Part shown: piece after piece, positions 8,702-17,529 of the stretch | Position numbering within the stretch: the stretch's first letter is position 1 | Layout: each line of letters begins with the position of its first letter | From: Leptolyngbya iicbica LK | GTDB taxonomy: Bacteria > Cyanobacteriota > Cyanobacteriia > Phormidesmidales > Phormidesmidaceae | Direction: 5' to 3' | NCBI RefSeq assembly: GCF_004212215.1 | Contig: NZ_QVFV01000012.1 | Coordinates: 1 to 64,000, forward strand | Length of the DNA: 64,000 nucleotides | The notes under the pieces: generated by a model | What the model was told of the DNA's origin: nothing | The model's database searches: none | What the model saw: only the letters and a program-made list of their open reading frames with translations | Program-made: the position numbers and the translations under genes

Positions 8702-9970
8702 TTAGTTGGCGTTGGGTTGAGCCGGGCGATAGGGCAATTCCATGTCTGCACCGAGGCCAGCCTCGGAGGTTTCATCTGACTCTAGCCCGAGTGCTAAGAG
8801 CGGATTATTCAGCACGTCGGCCAGGTTGGTGACGGCGTAGGCAATCAATTCGTTGGGATCCAGCAAGATCCAGCCCTGTGCGGTCAATTCGCGGAGCTCA
8901 AAGTGCAAGTGCGGGCCGGTGGAGTTACCAGTGCTGCCGACCAACCCGACGACTTCGCCCTGCTGTACCCTTTCACCCGGTCGCACCAAGATGCGAGAGA
9001 GGTGGGCGTAGCGAGTTTCCAGGGTGCCTTCGGCGTGACGAAGGATGACGATCAGGCCGTAGCCCCCCATGTAGTCGGCGATGTGAACTTCGCCATCTTG
9101 GGTCGCGACAACGGGGGTGCCTTCGGGCGCGCCTAAGTCAGTCCCCGTATGGAAGCGACGATCGCCAAAAATCGGATGGGTGCGCCAGCCAAACAGTGAC
9201 GTAATGGGCGAGGGGATCGCCAGCGGAAAGACAAACTCTTGGGTGCCGCGCCGCATCACGTTCAGAGAGCGCAGCTTTTCATTGAAGTATTCGCGGCTGA
9301 TGACCGTCGTGTTGCCAATGGTGACGCCATTGCCACCGACGCTCACTGGTCCCACTGAGAACTGGGTACCTTCATTATCGGTCGCGCTGCCGTTAGCCGG
9401 GGAGTTGTTGGCTTGTGTCGAGCGATCGCAGAGGCTGCCAGCGACAGCTTGCCCTTGTCCGACCGTCAGTTGACAGCCAGTCGCGCGATCGGAAAACAGC
9501 AGAGATGGTGAATCGGGAGACCGGGTTGCCCCCAAGCTGTAATCAGTGGTGTCAATTAACGGATTGTTGAGCAGGGTTTCGGCATTGACCTCAACTGGCG
9601 GGACGCTATCCGCAACCGAGCCATCGGGCAGGGGACTCGCCTCTGCGGGGGCCGAAGATTCAAATACGGGGGTGGCAAAGGGCGGATTAGAGTCAGGAGA
9701 AGGGGCTGAGCTCAGCTGTGGCTTCAACAAAGACTCGGCTGAAGTTGCGGCGGGCGAAACGGGCGCTACGGTCTCAACCGCCGTGGGAATCTCCATCGGG
9801 CGGTCGGCCTCGGCGCGAACGGGCAGACTGCCGAGCAGTAGCGTCGCACTCATGGCCCCAACGCTGCTCAACCACAAAAGAGTGCCCCCAGATGCCAGGG
9901 ACTTTAGATGAGCGTTCGATTGGCGGGAGAGTTGCTCCGGCTGCATATTCGCTGCTCCGTCAGACACCAC
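8702..9970 (-). CDS. M23 family (LytM-type) peptidoglycan metallopeptidase
   Basis: 422 residues. A hydrophobic segment at about 30-50 ending in VRAEA looks like a signal peptide or anchor. A long Pro/Ser/Ala-rich linker (about 55-200) precedes the C-terminal M23 domain (about 250-380). Zinc and active-site residues are H274, D278 (FHTGTDLG), H323 and the H354-L-H356-F motif. Such enzymes cut peptidoglycan cross-links in the periplasm, or act as inactive amidase activators when the residues are missing; here they are intact. The gene is transcribed toward the long hairpin at 8553-8622, and birA lies 8 bases upstream. Confidence 0.93.
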   Translation of the reverse strand: MVSDGAANMQPEQLSRQSNAHLKSLASGGTLLWLSSVGAMSATLLLGSLPVRAEADRPMEIPTAVETVAPVSPAATSAESLLKPQLSSAPSPDSNPPFATPVFESSAPAEASPLPDGSVADSVPPVEVNAETLLNNPLIDTTDYSLGATRSPDSPSLLFSDRATGCQLTVGQGQAVAGSLCDRSTQANNSPANGSATDNEGTQFSVGPVSVGGNGVTIGNTTVISREYFNEKLRSLNVMRRGTQEFVFPLAIPSPITSLFGWRTHPIFGDRRFHTGTDLGAPEGTPVVATQDGEVHIADYMGGYGLIVILRHAEGTLETRYAHLSRILVRPGERVQQGEVVGLVGSTGNSTGPHLHFELRELTAQGWILLDPNELIAYAVTNLADVLNNPLLALGLESDETSEAGLGADMELPYRPAQPNAN

Positions 9971-9978
9971 GATAAACC

Positions 9979-10815
9979 TCAGTAATTGTAGCCTAGGCGA
10001 ATCTCACCTGGCTTTAAAGATCGAACGAAGTTTTTACCCTCGTGTTGCACACTCACGATCAATTCACCCTGTAAAGAGACGCCCTCGACCCTAGCAGTGT
10101 GCCCGTCCACTGTAACTGTTTTTCCTTGATGGGCCAGTTTTTGGGTGTAGGCGTTTACGAAAGCGGCGTTGCCTTGCTGCTGCCAGTAATACAGTCCTTG
10201 CAAGATGCCCCGCAGCGCGATCGCGGCCAGTGCTTCCAGCGTTTTTACCCTGGGCACGGATGGCTCAGGCCACAGCTCGCGCACAGAAATCGCGTTGTCT
10301 GGCAAGGGGTTATCCCAATTCAGGCCCACGCCGACCACGACTTGCTGCAATTGCGGGGCATCGCCCGCCGTGGGGGATTTGACTAACCGACTCTCGGTTA
10401 AAATGCCGCCCACCTTTCGCTGCTGACTCACGAGATCGTTAGGCCACTTGATTTGGATCGGCGCGCCCAAATTCGTCAAACTGGTGGCGATGCCCCAGGC
10501 ACTCGTCAACGTCAGCAGAAAACTTTGGGGTAGGGGCAACTCCGGTTCCAACACGAGAGACAGGTAAAGGCCCCCTGGCGGCGATACCCAAGTGCGGCCC
10601 CATTGCCCCCGCCCTGCTGTTTGCCTGGCGGCGATGACGACGGTGCCCGCGCCGCTGCCCTGGTCAATGAGTTGCCAGGCGGTTTCATTGGTTGAGGGCA
10701 ATTGTTCGTAAAGATGGAGCTGAAAGTCTGGCCGGAGGGAGGCGACTTCAGCCTGCAGACCCAACTCAGCGGCGGAGCCCGTGAGTGCCTGGGTTATGCG
10801 TTGAGCATCGAGCAT
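9979..10815 (-). CDS. birA: Biotin-[acetyl-CoA-carboxylase] ligase, BirA without DNA-binding domain
   Basis: 278 residues. It attaches biotin to the AccB subunit of acetyl-CoA carboxylase. The biotinyl-AMP loop is G68-R-G-Q-W-G-R74, and IKWPNDL and the VGVGLNW segment follow. A C-terminal SH3-like domain (about 225-275) is present. The N-terminus lacks the winged helix of E. coli BirA, so it should be purely enzymatic, as in most cyanobacteria. The M23 peptidase gene follows after only 8 bases, so the two are probably cotranscribed. Confidence 0.94.
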   Translation of the reverse strand: MLDAQRITQALTGSAAELGLQAEVASLRPDFQLHLYEQLPSTNETAWQLIDQGSGAGTVVIAARQTAGRGQWGRTWVSPPGGLYLSLVLEPELPLPQSFLLTLTSAWGIATSLTNLGAPIQIKWPNDLVSQQRKVGGILTESRLVKSPTAGDAPQLQQVVVGVGLNWDNPLPDNAISVRELWPEPSVPRVKTLEALAAIALRGILQGLYYWQQQGNAAFVNAYTQKLAHQGKTVTVDGHTARVEGVSLQGELIVSVQHEGKNFVRSLKPGEIRLGYNY

Positions 10816-10859
10816 ACTTGCGGGAGATAGCGGAAACTTGAACGACTTTTTAGTCTATA

Positions 10860-10972
10860 AGAGCCTATCCGACTGCTTGGATTTTATGACGGTGGGCGGT
10901 GCCCACCCTACGGTGTGTCAAGCTTTTTGGTGATCTGTGTCGATCGCTTTTTGGGGTTTCCGGATAGGCTCT
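10860..10972. repeat. MITE-like element with 12-bp terminal inverted repeats
   Basis: A 113-base segment starts with AGAGCCTATCCG (10860-10871) and ends with its exact reverse complement (10961-10972). Inside, GTGGGCGGTGCCCAC at about 10892-10906 forms a compact hairpin. The element fills much of the birA-speA intergenic region. No transposase and no clear target duplication is visible. The structure resembles a miniature inverted-repeat element. Confidence 0.5.
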
Positions 10973-11168
10973 CAGTGCAATGGTCGTGCCGAGACGTAAA
11001 ATCACCACAACATCAAGGGTTGGTAGTAGTCTATCGACAACTCCAGAGAGTGCAGCGATCGCCCTGCTACGCTTAACGGAGCGATGAACCATCTGGTGGG
11101 CCTGAGAGTCCGGAACCTTGTCTCAGTTCCCAGTTTCCCTGTGCAGTGCAAAAGAGGATAAAGCGCAT

Positions 11169-13151
11169 ATGTCACCGACTCGGCAATCTAGCGAAGCAAT
11201 GCTGCAAGCACTGCGATCTCAGGTCAATGCAGATCCCCATCATGCTCAGGCGCGGGCGCTCTGGACGATTGAAGACAGCGAAGAACTGTATCGCATTCAT
11301 GGCTGGGGCGAGCCTTACTTTTCCATTAACGCGGCAGGGCATGTGATGGTCGCACCCAAGGGAGATCGCGGCGGTTCCCTCGACCTCTACGACCTGGTGA
11401 CGGCACTCAAGCAGCGCAATCTGGGTTTGCCGATTCTGATCCGGTTTTCCGACATTTTGGAAGACCGGATTGAGCGGTTGAATGCCTGTTTTGCCAAAGC
11501 GATCGCCCGTTACCGCTACAGCGGCGTCTATCGCGGCGTCTTTCCGGTGAAATGTAACCAGCAGCGCCACCTGGTGGAAGATTTGGTGCGCTTTGGGCAG
11601 CCCCATCGCTTTGGTCTGGAAGCGGGTTCGAAGCCGGAACTGCTGATTGCTCTGGCGACGCTGGATAATCCCGGTGCTTTGCTGATCTGCAACGGCTACA
11701 AAGATCGGGAATATGTGGAAACCGCGATGCTCAGTCAACGGCTGGGGCACACCCCGATCATCGTGCTGGAGCAGTTGGAAGAAGTGCCCCTGGTGATCGA
11801 GGCTAGTCGGCGGCTGAATATTCGCCCTATTCTCGGGGTGCGGGCCAAGCTCAGCAGCAAAGGGATTGGCCGGTGGGGGGGCTCGGCGGGCGATCGCGCT
11901 AAGTTTGGCCTCGCCATTCCCGAAGTGCTCAGCGCGGTGGAGCAGCTCAAGGCCGCCGACATGCTGGACTGTCTGCAACTGCTGCACTTCCATATTGGTT
12001 CCCAGATTTCCGCCATCAGCGTGATCAAAGACGCCCTGCGGGAAGCCTGCCAAATTTATGTAGAACTGTCGGAACTCGGTGCCCAGATGGGCTATCTCGA
12101 TGTTGGTGGCGGGCTCGGGGTGGATTATGACGGTTCTAAAACCAACTTTTCGGCGTCGAAAAACTACAGCATTCAAAACTACGCCAATGATGTAGTGGCG
12201 GAAGTGCAGGAAGCCTGTTCGGCGCGCAATCTGCCTGTGCCCACGCTGATCAGCGAAAGTGGGCGGGCGATCGCCTCCCATCAATCGGTACTGGTGTTTG
12301 ACGTGTTGGGCACCAGCGATCGCCCCGGTTTAGAAGCCATTGAGCCCCCGACGGAAGACGACCACGCGCTACTGCGCGAGCTGTACGACACCTACGCCCA
12401 CGTCACCATCAAAAATTACCAAGAGGCTTACCACGACGCCGTTCAGTTCAAAGACGAGGCCATCAGTCTGTTTAACTTTGGCTACTTGAGCTTGACGGAA
12501 CGGGCCAAAGTCGAGCGGCTGTACTGGGCTTGCTGCCGCCGCATTTTAGAACTGGTGCGCCACGAAGAGTACGTGCCCGACGATTTGGAAGATCTGGACA
12601 AGAATCTGGCGTCGATTTACTACATCAATCTGTCGGTGTTTCAGTCCATGCCCGATGCGTGGGCGATCGACCAACTGTTTCCCATCATGCCCATCCATCG
12701 GTTGGATGAGGAGCCGACGAACCGGGCCACCCTGGCTGACCTCACCTGCGATAGCGACGGCAAAATCGAGCAGTTCATCGACTTGCGAGATGTGAAGTCA
12801 GTGCTGGAGTTGCATCCCTTGAAGGAGCAAGAGCCTTACTATCTCGGCCTATTTCTCGGCGGCGCGTATCAGGAAATCATGGGCAACCTGCACAATCTAT
12901 TCGGTGACACCAACACTGTCCACATTCACATGACGCCCAAGGGCTATCAAATCGAGCACGTGGTGAAAGGCGACACCATGACGGAAGTGCTCAGTTATGT
13001 ACAGTACGACTCCGAAGACCTGATCGAAAACATTCGCCGCCGTTCAGAATATGCTTTGCAAGACGGCAAAATCACCATTCAGGAGGCGCAACTGCTGCTC
13101 CAGCATTACGAGCACAGCCTGAACCATTACACTTACCTGTCTACGGATTGA
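11169..13151 (+). CDS. speA: Biosynthetic arginine decarboxylase
   Basis: 660 residues from the ATG at 11169. This is a PLP-dependent decarboxylase that converts arginine to agmatine for polyamine synthesis. It has the SpeA fold-III barrel with the PLP lysine in FPVKCNQQRHLVEDL, HFHIGSQIS, the DVGGGLGVDYDGS motif and a C-terminal FLGGAYQEIMGNLHNLFGD segment. A TTG 51 bases upstream could also start the frame. I prefer the ATG because AGAGGAT precedes it at good distance. It is a single gene in a region otherwise read leftward. Confidence 0.95.
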   Translation: MSPTRQSSEAMLQALRSQVNADPHHAQARALWTIEDSEELYRIHGWGEPYFSINAAGHVMVAPKGDRGGSLDLYDLVTALKQRNLGLPILIRFSDILEDRIERLNACFAKAIARYRYSGVYRGVFPVKCNQQRHLVEDLVRFGQPHRFGLEAGSKPELLIALATLDNPGALLICNGYKDREYVETAMLSQRLGHTPIIVLEQLEEVPLVIEASRRLNIRPILGVRAKLSSKGIGRWGGSAGDRAKFGLAIPEVLSAVEQLKAADMLDCLQLLHFHIGSQISAISVIKDALREACQIYVELSELGAQMGYLDVGGGLGVDYDGSKTNFSASKNYSIQNYANDVVAEVQEACSARNLPVPTLISESGRAIASHQSVLVFDVLGTSDRPGLEAIEPPTEDDHALLRELYDTYAHVTIKNYQEAYHDAVQFKDEAISLFNFGYLSLTERAKVERLYWACCRRILELVRHEEYVPDDLEDLDKNLASIYYINLSVFQSMPDAWAIDQLFPIMPIHRLDEEPTNRATLADLTCDSDGKIEQFIDLRDVKSVLELHPLKEQEPYYLGLFLGGAYQEIMGNLHNLFGDTNTVHIHMTPKGYQIEHVVKGDTMTEVLSYVQYDSEDLIENIRRRSEYALQDGKITIQEAQLLLQHYEHSLNHYTYLSTD

Positions 13152-13207
13152 AAGAGAGTAGCAATTGAATCTATTTCGATGAGGTTGTCCCAACCACTTA
13201 TTTGAAT

Positions 13208-16200
13208 CTATCCACTTCGATTTTGCAAAGCTTTTTGCAGTACTTGGCGGGCTTGGCGGGCTAACCGATGATCGGGAAATATCTTCAGAAAGGTCTTAAG
13301 GTCTTGAATGGCATCTTGAATGCTCTGGCGACTGGCCTGGCAGTGTAGAGCGTCTCGGTAATAGCGCTTAGCCTGCTCTTCATTTCCTGCGGCCAGATGA
13401 CACAGCGCCAGCGGGAATATGTTGTGCCCATCGCTAGGATCCTTTTCATACTCTGCTTGAGTTAATTGAATTGCTGCAGAAAAGTCTGCTTCAGCAAACT
13501 CCAACTGTTGAAGGACTTTGTATACAGTGCCTCTAATAAGTAAACAGTGAGGGTTCTTACTGTCTAATTCAAGAGCAAGATTACAATTTTCTATTGCTTC
13601 GTGATATTGCCCTGAAAGTAAGTAGGTCAGGCAGCAATTGGCGATCGCCCAGTCATATTTGGGGTCAAGTTCAATGGCCCGAGTAAAGTCTTGCAGGGCT
13701 TCGTCATATCGTTCCATTAACTGATAAGTTTTACCGCGATGGGCAATTGCCCAGTCATATTTGGGGACAAGTTCAATGGCCCGAGTAAAGTCTTGCAGAG
13801 CTTCGTCATATCGTTCCATTAACTGATAAGTTTGACCGCGATGAGCGATCGCCCAGTCATATTTGGGGACAAGTTCAATGGCGCGAGTGAAGTCCTGCAG
13901 CGCCTCCTCATACCGCTCCATTAACTGATAGGTTTGACCGCGTTGGGCAATTGCCCAGTCATATTTAGGGACAAGTTCAATGACGCGAGTGAAGTCCTGC
14001 AGCGCATCTTCATACCGCTCCATGTACCGATAAGTTTGACCGCGTTGGGCGATCGCCCATTGATATTCTGGGTTCAGTTCAATGGCGCGAGTGAAGTCCT
14101 GCAGCGACTCTTCATATCGCGCCATTAATCGATAGGTTTGACCGCGATGGGCAATCGCCCATTGATATTCTGGGTTCAGTTCAATGGCGCGAGTGAAGTC
14201 CTGCAGCGCCTCTTCATACCGCTCCATGTACCGATAAGTTTGACCGCGTTGGGCGATCGCCCATTGATATTCTGGGTTCAGTTCAATGGCGCGAGTGAAG
14301 TCCTGCAGTGCCTCTTCATACCGCTTCATCAACTGATAGGTTTTGCCTCTTTCTGCAAGAACTAATTCAAACTTGGAGTCAAGTTCAATGACGCGAGTGA
14401 AGTCTTGCAGTGCCTTTTCATACCGCTTCATCAACTGGTAAGTTTTACCTCGGTTTGCAATTGCCCAATCGTATTCAGGATTAAGCTGAATTGCCCGGTT
14501 AGAGTCTTGCAGTGCCTTTTCGTAACTCCCTGTTATCCAATGAGTGAGACTTCTTTCAGTCATTGCCCATTGATATTCTGGGTCAAGCTCAATAGCGCGA
14601 TTAAAGTCGTCTAATGCGTTCTCATACAGCTCCATCAATCGGTAAGTTTTGCCACGCCATCCAAAAGCAATTGGCTGCCATTGTGGGGCAATTTCACGAC
14701 AGTTTATTAATGCGGTAAACATTGCGAGGGTTTTGTCATAACGATCTTTACTGTAGGCTTTTAAGCCCCCAGCCAATTGGTGGCCCCAGTACTCAATTGC
14801 GGTCATCTCACTGTCTTTACCGGCCTGGACCATGACGTCAGCCCATCGCTCAGCAAATGTCCGTTTGTTCTTCAGAGCCACCAAAAACTCGTTCAGCACA
14901 ATGGGCAATTGCTTTTGTGGCGCTTGACATAGGCGGTGATACATCCCGTTCAACTGATGAACTTGCCATGTCAGATCCGTGTATCGATCGTTTTCTTCCA
15001 ATGCCAGGGCACCGCATTGCGCCTGGTAATAATCTGCCAGCTTGCCATGCAAATAAGCCCAGCTTTGGGGCGAGGTTAGTCGCTTATGGCGCAGCATTTG
15101 CGCTCTCACTACATCGTGATACGCCCAGCCATCCGTGCGTTCTCGTACAAAGGGTTTTTGCTTCAGCCAAACAAATAGTTCATCTGCTCCATCATCAGGA
15201 CGCAATTGGGCAATAATATCTTGGTTGAGTGATCGCGGCAGCGCTGCATCCAGAGCCACTTGTCGTCGTTGCGGGTCACTCTCCCACTTCAGAAACCGAG
15301 CGACTGCCGTATCGCTCGCATCACCGACCTGATCAGGGTGATCAGGGGTCCCTTCCGCCAGTGTGGCAACCAGCAGCGGTAAACATCCCGACAAATTTAA
15401 AATCATCGCCACCGTGCCGGGATCGGTGACACCCTTGCTCGCTAAATACTGCTGAGCTTCCGCCTCGGAAAACGGTTCTAGTGGCAAGCGGATCATGATG
15501 CCTTCATAAGTCGCCCAGCGATTGCGATTTAGCTCTTCTCGCCCCGCCATCACCCACAAAAAGTTGATCGGCACCTCACCATAGCTACCTTGCAACACAT
15601 CCCGCAGCCAATCATCCAAAAACTCGCCCGTGCGCTCATAGGTATCAAATATCAGCACCACATCGACTTGTGATGCTACCCGACCCCAGTCTTGCAAAAA
15701 CAGCGGCGTGAGCACCGCCACCGGGTCTCGAATCAAATGGACTTCATCCTTGTTGCCCAGTTTCTTCGCCACAAAGGTTGCCCATTCCCCCGCTTGAGTC
15801 GCGACCGCCTCTTCATCCACCAGGTCAAAGGCGACCCCCGCCCCCGGCACCTGACGTCCCAATTTCACCGCCGTTTTTGCCATGGTGCGCCCAATCAAGG
15901 CAGAAAATCCTTGGGGCGCTTCGGGATCAGCTTCTAACTCTTCCTGCTTTTGGCGATAAAGGCGATAGCGCTTGCTAAATTCTGGCAATTCATACCCCTG
16001 CTGCGCCAGATCACGGGCAAAGCGAGCCATCACTCCTGGAATATCGCGCTCCCCCTCATCGATGTAGGCCGTAATACCGCCCTGACTGCGGGCAATCTCT
16101 CGAAACTGTCTCAAGAGGGTGGTTTTGCCCACTCCCCCTTGTCCCCAAGGATTAAACACAAAGTATCGTCGGGCATCCTCCGGCGAATAGGTCAGATTTT

Positions 16201-16300
16201 GCCGGAATAAATCGAGCTGATCCTTTCGCCCTACGAAACTAGATTGCTGCCGTTGCCTGAGAATGTCTTGAAAGTTTTTTGGGGAGGGGGAGGATGGCAT
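13208..16300 (-). CDS. STAND-type NTPase with C-terminal tetratricopeptide repeats
   Basis: 1030 residues. The N-terminal NTPase (about 20-400) has Walker A G53-Q-G-G-V-G-K59-T-T, Walker B LIFDTYE (about 216-222) and a GCLPLL motif at 305-310, as in NB-ARC/NACHT signal-transducing ATPases. A helical stretch with HDVVRAQML follows. From about 530 to 960 there are some ten or more 34-residue TPRs, many nearly identical. No effector domain (TIR, caspase, nuclease) is seen at either end. STAND proteins act as ligand-triggered switches in signalling or defence; here the TPRs are the likely sensor or scaffold. It is a lone gene. Confidence 0.85.
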   Translation of the reverse strand: MPSSPSPKNFQDILRQRQQSSFVGRKDQLDLFRQNLTYSPEDARRYFVFNPWGQGGVGKTTLLRQFREIARSQGGITAYIDEGERDIPGVMARFARDLAQQGYELPEFSKRYRLYRQKQEELEADPEAPQGFSALIGRTMAKTAVKLGRQVPGAGVAFDLVDEEAVATQAGEWATFVAKKLGNKDEVHLIRDPVAVLTPLFLQDWGRVASQVDVVLIFDTYERTGEFLDDWLRDVLQGSYGEVPINFLWVMAGREELNRNRWATYEGIMIRLPLEPFSEAEAQQYLASKGVTDPGTVAMILNLSGCLPLLVATLAEGTPDHPDQVGDASDTAVARFLKWESDPQRRQVALDAALPRSLNQDIIAQLRPDDGADELFVWLKQKPFVRERTDGWAYHDVVRAQMLRHKRLTSPQSWAYLHGKLADYYQAQCGALALEENDRYTDLTWQVHQLNGMYHRLCQAPQKQLPIVLNEFLVALKNKRTFAERWADVMVQAGKDSEMTAIEYWGHQLAGGLKAYSKDRYDKTLAMFTALINCREIAPQWQPIAFGWRGKTYRLMELYENALDDFNRAIELDPEYQWAMTERSLTHWITGSYEKALQDSNRAIQLNPEYDWAIANRGKTYQLMKRYEKALQDFTRVIELDSKFELVLAERGKTYQLMKRYEEALQDFTRAIELNPEYQWAIAQRGQTYRYMERYEEALQDFTRAIELNPEYQWAIAHRGQTYRLMARYEESLQDFTRAIELNPEYQWAIAQRGQTYRYMERYEDALQDFTRVIELVPKYDWAIAQRGQTYQLMERYEEALQDFTRAIELVPKYDWAIAHRGQTYQLMERYDEALQDFTRAIELVPKYDWAIAHRGKTYQLMERYDEALQDFTRAIELDPKYDWAIANCCLTYLLSGQYHEAIENCNLALELDSKNPHCLLIRGTVYKVLQQLEFAEADFSAAIQLTQAEYEKDPSDGHNIFPLALCHLAAGNEEQAKRYYRDALHCQASRQSIQDAIQDLKTFLKIFPDHRLARQARQVLQKALQNRSG
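13620..14560 (-). repeat. Tandem 102-bp coding repeats (TPR units)
   Basis: Inside the STAND gene a 102-base unit recurs. The phrase CGAGTGAAGTCCTGCAG or a close variant appears at about 13680, 13782, 13884, 13986, 14088, 14190, 14292 and 14394. Each unit encodes one 34-residue TPR. Adjacent units differ by only a few bases, which suggests recent duplication or gene conversion within the array. Confidence 0.85.
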
Positions 16301-16726
16301 TAAAAGAAGTCAATCGGCTGCGGAACTGGACGCCTCAATTTTGGCAAATTTATGGGCGATTGCCGATCTTGTCGGGTGCTTTCTCTGCGGTAAAGCCGAC
16401 TGTCCCTCTGAATAGTTATTTGGCAGCGCACAGCCAATGCATCAATCGCCTGAAACTTACAATCTCAGTTTGAAAAAGGCAATATCAAAAGCAAGAGCAA
16501 AAAAGAAGATGTCCAATTTCCAGGTCATCCGCGCCCATCCCCAAAACGCCTGCGGTACCGTTAATTGGAATCTCCTTAACAAGCTGTTGGTAATCAGCAA
16601 TGACCATATCAACGACGAATCCTTCCACACCGATACCTGGCGGGAATGTTGGGCACGTTGCTGGAATGTGTCTGCCACAACTTTTTGGCTTGGCTGTAAA
16701 CCTCCATGGCTAGACCTGGATGAAGG
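16301..16726. other. Intergenic region upstream of the STAND gene
   Basis: About 425 bases. A plus-strand open frame at 16437-16799 runs through part of it and into the next gene, but it has no recognisable product or ribosome site and I do not call it. The STAND gene promoter should lie here, on the minus strand. Confidence 0.4.
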
Positions 16727-17494
16727 TTATAGGGATTCCAGGTGGCAGAGGAATTGGATCAGCTCTTCTTCGGAAAGCTCGTGGCGCGATCGCTTTTGAT
16801 AGGTCTGTTCTAAATATTCGCGTCCCGTTTCCACCGACCAGCCGAGGCGGCGCAACTCAATATCCGTTTGGGCAATGACATCAGACAGGTTGATCGGCGC
16901 GGGCAATGATTCAGCGGAGATGGGGGCGGCAGCAGGTTCGGGCGGCGCTTCCGATACGGGCAGTGGCTCTTCGGTTGGGGCGATCGTTTCCTCAAAGTCA
17001 TCCCCGTCGAGATGACTGTCATCGTCCTCAAAGCTGGCTAACTGAGGCTCGATCGCCTCGGGTTGGGGCTGAATTTTGGCCACCGTTTGGGAGGTGGCGA
17101 TCGCTTTTGCTGGTTTCGACGGTGACGGTTTGGGCTTGGGCGTTCGCTCGGTTGCGGTTGGCGGCGAGATCGGGGCCGCCATGGCTGACTGAGATGGGGA
17201 GGGCTCAGGGGCGCTCTCTGGGGCCGGTAGAGGAGCGGTTGATTGGGGATGAAGGGGACTGGCCGATGCCACTGGCTCGGTCGCGGCATAGCCCAGGGCG
17301 GCCATGGCTCTGAGGCGCGCTTGGTCTTCGGCGACTTCGATCGCGGTGTGGGTCGCTAACCCTGAGGCGACTCCCGATGAAGCTGTGGTAATGGTGACTT
17401 TGACGACAAAGCGTTCGCGTTCCACCAGCAGCAACTCACTGAGGATCTGAGCATCGGGGTAGCGATCGCGAAAGGCTTGAAAAGACACAGTCAT
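16727..17494 (-). CDS. Conserved cyanobacterial hypothetical protein with Pro/Ala-rich linker
   Basis: 255 residues, not recognised by name. The N-terminal part (about 1-75) is a compact alpha/beta-looking domain ending in AEDQARLRAMAALGYAA. A Pro/Ala/Ser-rich, partly acidic linker (about 76-195) follows. A helical C-terminal module (about 200-255) contains IELRRLGWSVETGREYLEQ and ends SEEELIQFLCHLESL. This two-domain layout resembles some single-strand-annealing or DNA-metabolism proteins, but I cannot support a function. The next gene downstream is the convergent-free STAND locus, while the MFS gene lies 35 bases upstream on the same strand, so the two may be cotranscribed. Confidence 0.7.
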   Translation of the reverse strand: MTVSFQAFRDRYPDAQILSELLLVERERFVVKVTITTASSGVASGLATHTAIEVAEDQARLRAMAALGYAATEPVASASPLHPQSTAPLPAPESAPEPSPSQSAMAAPISPPTATERTPKPKPSPSKPAKAIATSQTVAKIQPQPEAIEPQLASFEDDDSHLDGDDFEETIAPTEEPLPVSEAPPEPAAAPISAESLPAPINLSDVIAQTDIELRRLGWSVETGREYLEQTYQKRSRHELSEEELIQFLCHLESL

Positions 17495-17529
17495 CCTTGC
17501 TCACATTGAGCTCGATACAGAGCTACCGA

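Noticed and set aside
11172-12284. Long minus-strand frame opposite speA
   Set aside because: It lies fully within speA in another frame and reads as a low-complexity shadow with no family resemblance.
13620-14560. Regularly spaced repeats that could suggest CRISPR or a satellite
   Set aside because: The unit is 102 bases without unique spacers and encodes consecutive TPRs of the STAND protein.
16437-16799. Plus-strand frame of 120 codons upstream of the STAND gene
   Set aside because: It runs into a real gene on the other strand and has no motif or ribosome site.
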